Positions 25,239 to 32,652 of a stretch of 64,000 nt of DNA are shown one piece after another. The stretch lies in the NCBI GenBank assembly GCA_963706605.1, contig OY970165.1, positions 434,001-498,000 on the forward strand. The letters run 5' to 3'. Numbering within the stretch: position 1 is the first letter of the stretch; the number at the start of each line of letters is the position of its first letter. Position numbers and translations under genes: made by a program. Origin of the DNA: VRUE01 sp963706605. Lineage in GTDB: Bacteria > Actinomycetota > Thermoleophilia > Solirubrobacterales > 70-9. The notes under the pieces were generated by a model. It saw only the letters and a program-made list of their open reading frames with translations. It ran no database searches and had not been told where the DNA came from.

Positions 25239-25937
25239 CTATCCTACGGCGATCGCTGTCCGTGCATTCACTGTGTTGAAGCCCAGGAGCCGCAAGCCCC
25301 CGTTGAGGAATCCATTGCTTGTTGTCGAAGTCGTCGTGCATTTACCGAGACCGCTGCCTTCTGTCTGCGTGTACTTGAGGTTCACGAAGCCGAGCAGGAC
25401 GACGATGTTTTTGACCCCGAGGAATTCTTCGTTTCCGATTTCTGCGCCCGTTCCGAGGTTCTGCGGCTCAACGTGAATCGTGCACTTCGTTATGCCGCCG
25501 ACTTTGGCGACAATTGTGATGTCTTTGCCTTCTGGGCATGCGATTGTCATTTCAGCGTCAAAAAATCCCGTGCCTGTGCTGGTGCCCGCATGAAACACGA
25601 ACTGACAACCATTGGTACTCACAGTGGCGCTTCCAAACGGTTCGACAGTGCATCCGGAATATTTTGGAATCAACGTCATTGTGCTCGATGTTGTCGTGCT
25701 GGTTGATCCCACGTATTCGATAAAGGAGCAATTGAACACCCCACCGAAGCCTAGGGTGCCGTCAAAGCGATATTCGTCCGAATTGAGCTGGGACCCTTCC
25801 AGCTTGGTCCAATCACCATCAGATGCAAACCAGAACGGCCCCGCCGCAGACGCATGCGGAACCACCGTGCTGCCAATCGAGACGGCCCCCACGACGGCAA
25901 GGAGCGACAATTTGGCCAGGAACCTCATTCGGTACAT
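25239..25937 (-). CDS. Small secreted protein, divergent member of the array family
   Basis: The 232-aa product has a signal peptide (about residues 1-31, ending PHASA) and then the family plan: FWFASDGDWTKLEGSQ, FNCSFIEYVGSTST, YSGCTVEPFGSATV, NGCQFVFH, CPEGKDITI, GGITKCTIHVEPQNLGTG, LKYTQTEGSG and KCTTT. Conserved Cys and the EPFG, NGC and PQNLGTG blocks identify it as a relative of the tandem genes at 27.9-58.7 kb, but the TDPLGDTTNG signature is replaced by TSTGTGF. It lies between the two mutase genes and lacks the conserved promoter and upstream element of the array. Function is unknown; a beta-rich extracellular protein is inferred. Confidence 0.8.
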   Translation of the reverse strand: MYRMRFLAKLSLLAVVGAVSIGSTVVPHASAAGPFWFASDGDWTKLEGSQLNSDEYRFDGTLGFGGVFNCSFIEYVGSTSTTTSSTMTLIPKYSGCTVEPFGSATVSTNGCQFVFHAGTSTGTGFFDAEMTIACPEGKDITIVAKVGGITKCTIHVEPQNLGTGAEIGNEEFLGVKNIVVLLGFVNLKYTQTEGSGLGKCTTTSTTSNGFLNGGLRLLGFNTVNARTAIAVG

Positions 25938-26093
25938 TGCCTTCTAGCCTCTCCCCCTAAATTGCTTCCTCGACCAGTGGTGGTCTCACGCCACCAATAC
26001 CAGATGGTGAGCCCAGATCCAAGTCGGGGTCCATTGCCGCAACCGGAAGGCAATTGGGCGCTCCGTTTCCCCTGCAGGGAGCGAATGGGGACT

Positions 26094-26125
26094 CGGCGCG
26101 CGCGCCGATCGGCGCGCGCGCCGAT
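26094..26125. repeat. Two tandem 16-bp GC-only palindromic units
   Basis: CGGCGCGCGCGCCGAT occurs twice in direct succession (26094-26109 and 26110-26125), 14 bp beyond the mutase stop. Each unit is nearly self-complementary, so the pair can form a strong hairpin and may serve as the mutase terminator. Confidence 0.7.
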
Positions 26126-26139
26126 CGAAGGACACGCCC

Positions 26140-27765
26140 TCAGAAAACCGGCGACTCGGTGTAGGTGCCGAAGACCTCTTGCAGGGCGGAGATCATCTCG
26201 CCCTCGGTGGTGCGGGCGCGGGCGGCGGCGATGATCGGCGGCATCAGGTTGGCCTCGCCGGCGGCGACGCTCTTCAGCTCGGTGAGAGCCGCCTCGACCG
26301 CGGCCCCGTCGCGGCTGGCGCGGGTCGCCGCCAGGCGGTCGGTCTGCTTGCGTTCCAGTGTCGGGTCGATGCGCAGGATCGGCGTCTCCTCCTCGTCCTC
26401 CTGGACGAAGTCGTTGACGCCGACGACGATCCGCTTGCGCTCGTCGACTTCGCGTTGGTAGGTGAAGGAGGCGTCGGCGATCTCGCGCTGGGGAAAGTTG
26501 CGGCGAATCGCCTCGACCATCCCCCCCAGCTCGTCGATTCGGGCGAAGTACTCATACGCGGCCTGCTCCATCTCGTCGGTCAGCTTCTCGACGAACCAGG
26601 AGCCGCCGAGCGGGTCGGGCGTGTTGGCGACGCCCGATTCAAAGGCGATCACCTGCTGCGTGCGCAGCGCCACCCGCACCGCCTCCTCGGTCGGCAGCGC
26701 CAACGCCTCGTCGAAGGAGTTGGTGTGCAGAGACTGGGTACCACCGAGCACCGCCGCCAGCGCCTCCATCGAGGTGCGGACGACGTTGTTGAGCGGCTGC
26801 TGGGCGGTCAGCGAGACACCGGCGGTCTGCGCATGAAAGCGCAGCCGCATCGACTCCTCGCGCTTGGCGCCGTAGGTGTCGCGCATCTCCCGCGCCCAGA
26901 TCCGCCGCGCCGCCCGGTACTTGGCGATCTCCTCGAAGAAGTCGATGTGGGCGTTGAAGAAGAAGGAGAGACGGGGGGCGAACTCGTCGACGTCGAGGCC
27001 GCGCTCAAGCGCCCGCTCGACATAGGTGAAGCCGTCCTTGAGCGTAAAGGCAAGCTCCTGCTGCGCGGTCGAGCCCGCCTCACGGATGTGGTAGCCGGAG
27101 ATCGAGACAGGGTGCCAGCGCGGCATCTCCCGCGAGCACCACTCGATCATGTCGGTGACCAGACGCATCGCCGGCTCGATCGGGAAGCACCACTCTTTCT
27201 GGGCGATGTACTCCTTGAGGATGTCGGTCTGGATCGTGCCGCCTAGCTTCTCGGCCGGCACCCCTTGCTTCTCCCCGACCAGGACGTAGAAGGCGAGCAA
27301 GATCGCCGCCGGCGCGTTGATCGTCATCGAGGTGGTGACGCCGCCGAGCGGAATCCCCTCGAAGAGCTGCTCCATGTCGTCGAGGCTGTCGACTGCGACT
27401 CCCTCGCGGCCAACCTCGCCGAGGCTGCGAACGTGGTCGGAGTCGTAGCCCATCAACGTCGGCATGTCGAAGGCAGTAGAGAGCCCCGTCTGCCCGTGGT
27501 CGAGCAAATAGTGGAAGCGCTCATTCGTCTCCTCGACCGTGCCAAAGCCTGCGAACTGCCGCATCGTCCAGAGCTTCCCCCGATACATCGACTCATAAGG
27601 GCCACGCGTGAAGGGATAAGACCCCGGCTCGCCGACCTCGACCTCAGGATCGGCTGGAGCATCCGCCGGGCCGTAAAGCGGCTCAATCAGCCGACCCGAG
27701 AGAGTCTTGAACTCGTCCTCGCGCTCCTCACGCGGCTTCTCGGTCGCTCCGGGTTCCACAGCCAT
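26140..27765 (-). CDS. Methylmalonyl-CoA mutase family, catalytic (large) chain
   Basis: The 541-aa chain has the TIM-barrel of acyl-CoA mutases and ends before the B12 domain, which is encoded separately at 24572-25000. Signature blocks are RGPYESMYRGKLWTMRQFAG near residue 54, GLSTAFDMPTLMGYDSDH near 95-112, GGVTTSMTINAPA, SGYHIREAGST, RLRFHAQTAG and GGTQSLHTNSFDEAL. The Tyr-x-x-Met-Tyr and FDMPT forms occur in archaeal-type methylmalonyl-CoA mutases and also in isobutyryl-CoA-type enzymes, so the exact acyl-CoA is uncertain. No MeaB/ArgK-type chaperone gene is in the window. A small secreted-protein gene has come to lie between the two chains. Confidence 0.92.
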   Translation of the reverse strand: MAVEPGATEKPREEREDEFKTLSGRLIEPLYGPADAPADPEVEVGEPGSYPFTRGPYESMYRGKLWTMRQFAGFGTVEETNERFHYLLDHGQTGLSTAFDMPTLMGYDSDHVRSLGEVGREGVAVDSLDDMEQLFEGIPLGGVTTSMTINAPAAILLAFYVLVGEKQGVPAEKLGGTIQTDILKEYIAQKEWCFPIEPAMRLVTDMIEWCSREMPRWHPVSISGYHIREAGSTAQQELAFTLKDGFTYVERALERGLDVDEFAPRLSFFFNAHIDFFEEIAKYRAARRIWAREMRDTYGAKREESMRLRFHAQTAGVSLTAQQPLNNVVRTSMEALAAVLGGTQSLHTNSFDEALALPTEEAVRVALRTQQVIAFESGVANTPDPLGGSWFVEKLTDEMEQAAYEYFARIDELGGMVEAIRRNFPQREIADASFTYQREVDERKRIVVGVNDFVQEDEEETPILRIDPTLERKQTDRLAATRASRDGAAVEAALTELKSVAAGEANLMPPIIAAARARTTEGEMISALQEVFGTYTESPVF

Positions 27766-27810
27766 AGGGGGAGTCTACGGACACAGCTGGCCCAACCGCA
27801 GCAGGGCGAT

Positions 27811-27835
27811 AGGGCCGGGCATCGCTCCCGGCCCT
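27811..27835 (-). terminator. Hairpin terminator of small secreted gene 27885-28583
   Basis: AGGGCCGGG and CCCGGCCCT form a 9-bp perfect stem around a 7-base loop, 50 bp after the gene's stop. No U-tract follows, as is common in high-GC actinobacteria. Confidence 0.65.
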
Positions 27836-27884
27836 ATACTCCCAACCGCGTCCCGCCCCTTTGGATTACCTCGCTAGAAGGGCT

Positions 27885-28583
27885 CTATGTTGAAACAGAC
27901 AGATTCACAGGCTGTCCGTTTGTGCCCACACCCGAAAGTGTTTTTGTAGCGTTGAGAACGCCATTGTTTGTTGTCGCCGTCGTCGTACACCGGCCAGCAC
28001 CCGTACCTTCTGTCTGCGTGTACTTGACAATCGCGTAGTTGATATGGACCAGGAGGTGAGGCGTGTTCTGTGTCACTACGGTTCCTGTGCCCAGATTCTG
28101 TGGCTCGATGTGGATGATGCACTTGGTAACGCCGCCTATCTTGGCTTCGACTGTGACTTCATTTCCAGTGGGGCACTCGACTGTCGAAACAGCATGGTAT
28201 TCGCCATTTGTTGTATCACCCAGCGGATCGGTATGAATCACCCACAGGCAGCCGTTCGTATTGATCACGGCATTGCCGAATGGTTCCAATCCACAGCCTG
28301 AATACTGTGTTGACAGCGTGAGTGTCGTCGTTGTTGTTGCACTGGTTGACCCACTTGACGTCGATTTTTCACATTTGACTACGCCCGGAGAGCCACCAAC
28401 TATACCGTCAAATCTTGTTTCATAGAAAGCCCCTGGAACCTGCGATGCACTCAGGCCCGTCCAATCCGATCCGGACATTGTGAACCAGTAGTTGGCATTC
28501 GCCGAGGCTGCCGAGGCTGCCACCGCGCCCATCGCGCAGACCGCGACCAGGGAGAGGCCGAGCATTTTTAGATTGCGGATCAT
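27885..28583 (-). CDS. Small secreted protein of the tandem array family
   Basis: The 232-aa product starts MIRNLKMLGLSLVAVCAMG, a signal peptide cleaved near SANA (residue 29). The mature part follows the family plan: NYWFTMSGSDW, VVKCEKS, a Ser/Thr-rich strand, YSGCGLEPFGNA, TNGCLWVIHTDPLGDTTNGE, VECPTGNEVTVEAKIGG, KCIIHIEPQNLGTG, VKYTQTEGTG, RCTTT and a closing LSVST. Six cysteines could form disulfides outside the cell. Compared with its relatives the middle is more divergent. The function is unknown. It is the last member of the array and has its own promoter and terminator. Confidence 0.88.
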   Translation of the reverse strand: MIRNLKMLGLSLVAVCAMGAVAASAASANANYWFTMSGSDWTGLSASQVPGAFYETRFDGIVGGSPGVVKCEKSTSSGSTSATTTTTLTLSTQYSGCGLEPFGNAVINTNGCLWVIHTDPLGDTTNGEYHAVSTVECPTGNEVTVEAKIGGVTKCIIHIEPQNLGTGTVVTQNTPHLLVHINYAIVKYTQTEGTGAGRCTTTATTNNGVLNATKTLSGVGTNGQPVNLSVST

Positions 28584-28632
28584 CTCTCTTGTTCCTTTCG
28601 TTGTCGTTGCGTCCCGGTGTGGGACATGACAA

Positions 28633-28661
28633 GCAATAACCGCCTGGTTTTAGTCGGTCAA
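28633..28661 (-). promoter_or_regulatory. Promoter of 27885-28583
   Basis: TTGACC (28656-28661) and TATTGC (28633-28638) are 17 bp apart, about 50 bp before the start codon. The arrangement is shared by the family copies. Confidence 0.65.
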
Positions 28662-28718
28662 GGAAGCTGGAGCAATTGATGTCTGCGTCGGGTATCAGCT
28701 GAAGCCGGCGCGGCATCA

Positions 28719-28786
28719 TGCCTGGAAATCGTGTTGGGGCCTTTCGCGCGCGCGTCGATCGGTGCGGTGCACGAATCGGCGAATAG
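28719..28786 (-). repeat. Upstream element R, copy 1
   Basis: This is the conserved stretch of about 68 bp that precedes the promoters of the small secreted genes. On the plus strand it runs from TGCCTGGAAATCGTG through a GCGCGCG tract to GTGCGGTGC and GGCGAATAG. The centre can fold as a short hairpin around GGT. Confidence 0.75.
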
Positions 28787-28804
28787 GTGTGCCCAGATCG
28801 CAGA

Positions 28805-28830
28805 AAGGGCCGGGATCTCTCCCGGCCCTT
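28805..28830 (-). terminator. Hairpin terminator of pseudogene 28879-29577
   Basis: AAGGGCCGGG pairs with CCCGGCCCTT around the loop ATCTCT, about 50 bp after the stop. Confidence 0.65.
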
Positions 28831-28878
28831 CTGCCCATGAGGAATGGGTCCTAACCAATTCGAGAGGCTAGTTCGAGA

Positions 28879-29577
28879 CTATGTCGAGGCATTGATGGCT
28901 ACCGCTGCACCACCTGTGGTTTTGCCAGTGATCATCGCCGAGCCGCTGTGGACGCCGTCGCCTCGTGTTGCCTCGGATGAACATGCACCCGGACCCGTGC
29001 CTGCTGTCTGCGTGTACTTGATCGTGGTGAAATTGAACACAGCTGAGAATCCGCCCCCGATGCTGTTCGTAAGCGTTACTCCTGTGCCTAGGTTCTGCGG
29101 CTCGATGTGGACCGTGCACTTGATAACGCCGCGGACTTTCGCTTCAATTGTGATTTCTTTTCCGGTCGGGCACTCGATTGTCGTAACGGTATCGTAGTTG
29201 CCGTTTGTTGTATCACCTAGAGGGTCGGTGTGTATCACGTAGGTGCAGCCGTTTGGGGTTTACGGTTGCTTTACCGAACGGTTCCAGTACACATCCAGTG
29301 TATTCTGGTTCCAACGTGATTGTCGTGGTTGTTGTGGCGCTGGTCGAGCCTTTGTAATTTAGGGCGGTACATTTGAGGATACCTTTGGCTCCCCCTGTTA
29401 TTCCTACCACCTGGAATTCATCGGGGGCCACGCCCTGCGATCCGCTCAGGATCGTCAGTCCGATCCAGGCGCTGTGAACCAGTAGTCGGCGTTCGCCGAG
29501 GCTGCCGAAGCCGCCACCACGCCCATTGCGCAGGCCGCTACCAGGGCGAGGCCGAGGATCTTCAGATTGCGAATCAT
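28879..29577 (-). pseudogene. Frameshifted small secreted protein of the array family
   Basis: The gene starts with MIRNLKILGLALVAACAMG at 29577 and has full-length family similarity, but it lies in two frames. At about 29455 one G of the expected TGG (Trp after GSD) is missing, so the first frame stops at once. The middle (ILSGSQG ... EPFGKATV) continues in another frame. At about 29259 an extra A in CCCAAACGG shifts back, and the rest (IHTDPLGDTTNG to VAINAST) is in the original frame. Correcting both sites gives a normal product of about 232 aa. The promoter, upstream element and terminator are intact, which suggests recent inactivation or, less likely, two sequencing errors. Confidence 0.8.
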
Positions 29578-29626
29578 CTCTTTGCTCCTTTCGCTTGTCG
29601 ATATGTCCCGGTGTGGGACACGACAA

Positions 29627-29654
29627 GCGATAGCCCCTCGCCGGCTCCGGTCAA
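29627..29654 (-). promoter_or_regulatory. Promoter of pseudogene 28879-29577
   Basis: TTGACC (29649-29654) and TATCGC (29627-29632) are separated by 16 bp, one less than in most copies. Confidence 0.6.
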
Positions 29655-29713
29655 GGGCGCTTGAGGTATTTCGGGTCAACGCCTCATACGATTGGACCAC
29701 CCGCGAAAGTCTT

Positions 29714-29780
29714 ACCTGGAAATCGTGCTGGAGCATTTTGCGCGCGCGCTGATCTGTGCGGTGCGCGGATCGGCGCATAG
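29714..29780 (-). repeat. Upstream element R, copy 2
   Basis: This copy runs from ACCTGGAAATCGTG to GGCGCATAG, with the central GATCTGTGC, GGT, GCGCGGATC dyad. It precedes the frameshifted gene. Confidence 0.75.
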
Positions 29781-29798
29781 GCCTGCTCGGGGATCATG

Positions 29799-29825
29799 AA
29801 GGGCCGGGATCTCCTCCCGACCCTT
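29799..29825 (-). terminator. Imperfect hairpin of the relic unit
   Basis: AAGGGCCGGG pairs with CCCGACCCTT with one mismatch. It is the terminator left behind by the deleted copy at 29884-29916. Confidence 0.5.
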
Positions 29826-29883
29826 TCTCATCGGACCTTTGCGGCCCTCTCTTCACGGCTCAAAGTGCCGTGAGCAGGTGAGC

Positions 29884-29916
29884 TCATGTAGACATCGAGA
29901 TGCCTACCTAGGTCAA
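29884..29916 (-). pseudogene. Deletion relic of a small secreted gene
   Basis: The last nine or so codons of a family gene (ending ISMST and TGA at 29884-29886) are joined directly to GGTCAA, the -35 box of the family promoter (29911-29916), and then to the normal upstream sequence and element R. The remaining 700 bp of coding sequence, leader and -10 box are gone. The terminator and 3' flank are also retained, so one internal deletion explains the unit. Confidence 0.75.
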
Positions 29917-29963
29917 GGAAGTCGGAGCAATAGATACCCACTTGAAGGCAGTGTGCGACTTCA

Positions 29964-30031
29964 TGCCTGGAAATCGTGTCAGAGCCTTTCGCGCGCGCGT
30001 CGATCTGTGCGGTGCGCGGATCGGCGCATAG
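29964..30031 (-). repeat. Upstream element R, copy 3
   Basis: TGCCTGGAAATCGTG to GGCGCATAG, intact, although the gene it served is deleted (relic at 29884-29916). Confidence 0.75.
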
Positions 30032-30050
30032 CCCATGCTCGGAGAGCATG

Positions 30051-30077
30051 AAGGGCCGGGATCTCCTCCCGGCCCTT
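30051..30077 (-). terminator. Hairpin terminator of 30139-30864
   Basis: AAGGGCCGGG and CCCGGCCCTT form a 10-bp stem around a 7-base loop. Confidence 0.65.
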
Positions 30078-30138
30078 TCTTATCGGACCTTTGCGGCCTC
30101 TCTTCACAGCACAGCTCAAGTGCCGTGAGCAGGTGAGT

Positions 30139-30864
30139 TCATGTAGACATCGAGATGCGTACCTGCGCACCCCCGATTCCTGTTTTGAAACCCTTGATTG
30201 TCGTTGTGCCTTTGTAGACGCCATTGGTTGTTGTTCCGGTCGTCGTGCACCTGCTGGCTCCAGAGGTGCCGGTTGTCTGCGTGTACTTGACGTTGGAGAA
30301 ATTGACGTGCGCCAAGAGATCGGCGGTGGTGCCGGAACCTTCGTTTGTCACCACGATGCCTGTGCCCAGGGTCTGCGGCTCGATGTGCACCGTGCACTTC
30401 AGGATGCCGCCGATTTTTGATTCGATTGTGATTTCCTTCCCGGCGGGGCATTCGATTGTCGTGTTGGTGTCGTATTCACCGTTTGTTGTATCACCCAGCG
30501 GGTCGGTGTGGATCACGTACGTGCAGCCGTTCATCGTAATGGTAGCCTGACCGAACGGTTCCAGTGGGCAGTTGTCGTATACCGCTGAAAGCGTGACTGT
30601 CGTCGATGTTGTTGCGGTGCTGCTCCCGGTGTATGTCGTTTTTTCGCATTTGAGGATACCTACAGCGCCGCCAACTACTCCGTCCACTCTGAATTCATCC
30701 TGCGTTCCAGCGGCTTGTTCTCCTTTCAGAACCAACCAATCTTCTGAATCGGCACCGGATGTGAACCAGTAGTTGGCGTTCGCCGAGGCTGCTGAGGCCG
30801 CCACTGCACCCATCGCGCAGACCGCAGCAAGGGCAAGGCCGAGGATCTTTAGGTTCCGAATCAT
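30139..30864 (-). CDS. Small secreted protein of the tandem array family
   Basis: The ATG at 30864 follows AAAGGAAG and gives 241 aa. A signal peptide (residues 1-29, SANA) precedes NYWFTSGADSEDW. The family blocks follow: ILKCEKTTYTG, YDNCPLEPFGQATI, NGCTYVIHTDPLGDTTNGEY, IECPAGKEITIESKIGG, KCTVHIEPQTLGTG, FSNVKYTQTTGTSG, RCTTTGT and the end RISMST. It shares the SGADxxDWLVLKGEQ opening with the copy at 39492, so these two are closest relatives. All six cysteines are kept. The function is unknown. Confidence 0.9.
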   Translation of the reverse strand: MIRNLKILGLALAAVCAMGAVAASAASANANYWFTSGADSEDWLVLKGEQAAGTQDEFRVDGVVGGAVGILKCEKTTYTGSSTATTSTTVTLSAVYDNCPLEPFGQATITMNGCTYVIHTDPLGDTTNGEYDTNTTIECPAGKEITIESKIGGILKCTVHIEPQTLGTGIVVTNEGSGTTADLLAHVNFSNVKYTQTTGTSGASRCTTTGTTTNGVYKGTTTIKGFKTGIGGAQVRISMST

Positions 30865-30916
30865 CTTGCTTCCTTTCGATTGTCGTTGCGTCCCGGTGTG
30901 GAGAGACAAACGACAA

Positions 30917-30945
30917 GCGATAGCCGCTTTGTGGTGGCCGGTCAA
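30917..30945 (-). promoter_or_regulatory. Promoter of 30139-30864
   Basis: TTGACC (30940-30945), 17 bp, TATCGC (30917-30922). Confidence 0.65.
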
Positions 30946-31002
30946 GGAAGCTGGAGCGATTAATGTCTGCTTCGGGTTCAGCTGAAGGTAACGCGGGCAT
31001 CT

Positions 31003-31070
31003 TGCCTGGAAATCGTGTCAGAGCGTCTCGCGCGCGCGTCGATCCGTGCGGTGCGCAAATCGGCGTATAG
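31003..31070 (-). repeat. Upstream element R, copy 4
   Basis: TGCCTGGAAATCGTG to GGCGTATAG. The central dyad reads GATCCGTGC, GGT, GCGCAAATC. Confidence 0.75.
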
Positions 31071-31086
31071 GGCGCTCGAAAAGGAG

Positions 31087-31117
31087 TCGAGGGCCGGGAT
31101 TTCTCCCCGGCCCTCGA
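31087..31117 (-). terminator. Hairpin terminator of 31142-32431
   Basis: TCGAGGGCCGGG and CCCGGCCCTCGA form a 12-bp perfect stem around a 7-base loop, 24 bp after the stop. Confidence 0.7.
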
Positions 31118-31141
31118 GTAAACGTCAGCTCAATTTTGCAG

Positions 31142-32431
31142 TTATTCGACCCAGAATCCAACCTGTTTTTTTTCCGAGTTTTCGGCTATCACTGTCGCCG
31201 TACCGTTGTACTGCCCGGTTTCAAAGGTGCCGGCCGAGCATTTGCCCAGGCCTTCACCGACATCCTGGGTGTATTTGAGCCCGGTGATGCCAAGGTCAAA
31301 CTTAACGTCACGGGTGCTTCCCGATCCTTCGTTTGTGTATGTCACGGCGGTGCGGCCCGTCTGGGCGCCAATTGTGACCACGCACTTGGTCAGGCCGAGT
31401 TTCTTCGCGACGATTTCAATCGCTTTTCCTTCCGGACACGCAATGTCCAGTTTGCCCTCTCGTTTCATGGAAATTTCTTCTCCGCTCTTGAAGACGTAGG
31501 TGCATCCATTCACCTTGACTTCAGCGCTGGAGAAACCAAATGCGGTGCAACCCCCATATTCCGGAGCCAACGTGACTTCCGAAACGATTTTCCCTTTCAT
31601 TGTCCCTTTGTAGACCGATTCCGTGCATTTGGCGGTTCCCGCATTGACGACGAATTCTTCCGTTGCCGTGGCTTCTCCGATGATCGTCGTGTCTTCGGCT
31701 TCTGCGTGGAATTCCTGAGCTTGTGGTTCGCCTTCCGCCGCGATAGGCACCGCGTTGTTTACTGTGTCTTTACCGGTGATCGTCGCTGCGCCGGTGTACA
31801 CGCCATTGCTTGTTGTCGTCGTCGTTGAGCACCTGCTGACGCCCGAGGTGCCAGTTGTTTGGGTGTACTTGACGTTGGAAAAATTGATCGTGGCACTAAA
31901 ACCGCTGCCAGAAGTGTTTGAGAGCACGATACCTGTGCCCAAATTCTGCGGCTCGATATGGACGGTGCACTTCAGGATTCCCCCAATTTTTGCTTCGATT
32001 GTGATTTCTTTCCCGGTCGGGCATTCGATTGTCGTAACGGTGTCGTAGCTGCTTGTTTTACCACCCAGTGGATCGGTGTGGATCACGTATTCACAGCCGT
32101 TCATCGTGACAGTAGCTTGCCCGAACGGTTCCAGTTCGCAGTTTTTGTATTCCGGCGCCAGAGTCATTGTCGTCGTTGTTGTCGCACTGGTGGCTCCGGC
32201 GTACGACGAGGTTTCGCACTTGGTGATTCCTTCGACGCCACCCACTACGCCGTCAACCTTGAATCTGTCGTTGAATGAGCCCGACTGCGATCCGCTCAGG
32301 AGCGTCCAAGCCGATCCGGGCGCGACAAACCAGTAATTGACATTTGCCAAAGCTGCTGAGGACGCCACCGCGCCTATCGCGCAGACCGCAGCCAGGGCAA
32401 GACCGAGGATCTTTAGGTTCCGAATCATCAT
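31142..32431 (-). CDS. Two-domain secreted protein of the tandem array family
   Basis: At 429 aa this member is almost twice the usual length. After the signal peptide (residues 1-30) the first domain has all family blocks (ITKCETSSYAG, YKNCELEPFGQATV, NGCEYVIHTDPLGG, CPTGKEITI, KCTVHIEPQNLGTG, VKYTQTTGTSG, VSRCST). A second domain (about 240-429) repeats the same order in diverged form: AKCTESVYKG, LAPEYGGCTAFGFSSAEVKV, NGCTYVFKSGE, DIACPEGKAIEIVAKKLGL, TKCVVTIGAQ, LKYTQDVGEGLGKCS and GQYNGTATV. So the family unit is an independently folding domain of about 190 aa. A double ATG (32431, 32428) follows AAGGGAAG. The function is unknown. Confidence 0.88.
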   Translation of the reverse strand: MMIRNLKILGLALAAVCAIGAVASSAALANVNYWFVAPGSAWTLLSGSQSGSFNDRFKVDGVVGGVEGITKCETSSYAGATSATTTTTMTLAPEYKNCELEPFGQATVTMNGCEYVIHTDPLGGKTSSYDTVTTIECPTGKEITIEAKIGGILKCTVHIEPQNLGTGIVLSNTSGSGFSATINFSNVKYTQTTGTSGVSRCSTTTTTSNGVYTGAATITGKDTVNNAVPIAAEGEPQAQEFHAEAEDTTIIGEATATEEFVVNAGTAKCTESVYKGTMKGKIVSEVTLAPEYGGCTAFGFSSAEVKVNGCTYVFKSGEEISMKREGKLDIACPEGKAIEIVAKKLGLTKCVVTIGAQTGRTAVTYTNEGSGSTRDVKFDLGITGLKYTQDVGEGLGKCSAGTFETGQYNGTATVIAENSEKKQVGFWVE

Positions 32432-32480
32432 TTGCTTCCCTTCGGTTGTCGTTGTGTCCCGGTGTTGGGAGACACAACAA

Positions 32481-32509
32481 GCGATAACCGCTTGGTGGTG
32501 GTCGGTCAA
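32481..32509 (-). promoter_or_regulatory. Promoter of 31142-32431
   Basis: TTGACC (32504-32509), 17 bp, TATCGC (32481-32486). Confidence 0.65.
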
Positions 32510-32556
32510 GAAAGCTGAAGCGATCGAGATCCAGTTGAAGGTAGCGTGGGACTTCA

Positions 32557-32624
32557 TGCCTGGAAATCGTGTCGGAGCATCTTGCGCGCGCGTCGATCGG
32601 TGCGGTGCGCGGATCGGCGCGCAG
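32557..32624 (-). repeat. Upstream element R, copy 5
   Basis: TGCCTGGAAATCGTG to GGCGCGCAG, 29 bp after the stop of the 953-aa gene and 50 bp before the promoter of the two-domain gene. Confidence 0.75.
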
Positions 32625-32652
32625 AAGGGCTCCGACAGGCGAGGAGACGCTC

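Noticed and set aside
28321..28350. GTC/GTT-rich tracts in the small secreted genes as microsatellites
   Set aside because: They encode the conserved Ser/Thr-rich strand (STSATTTTT) and recur at the same place in every copy.
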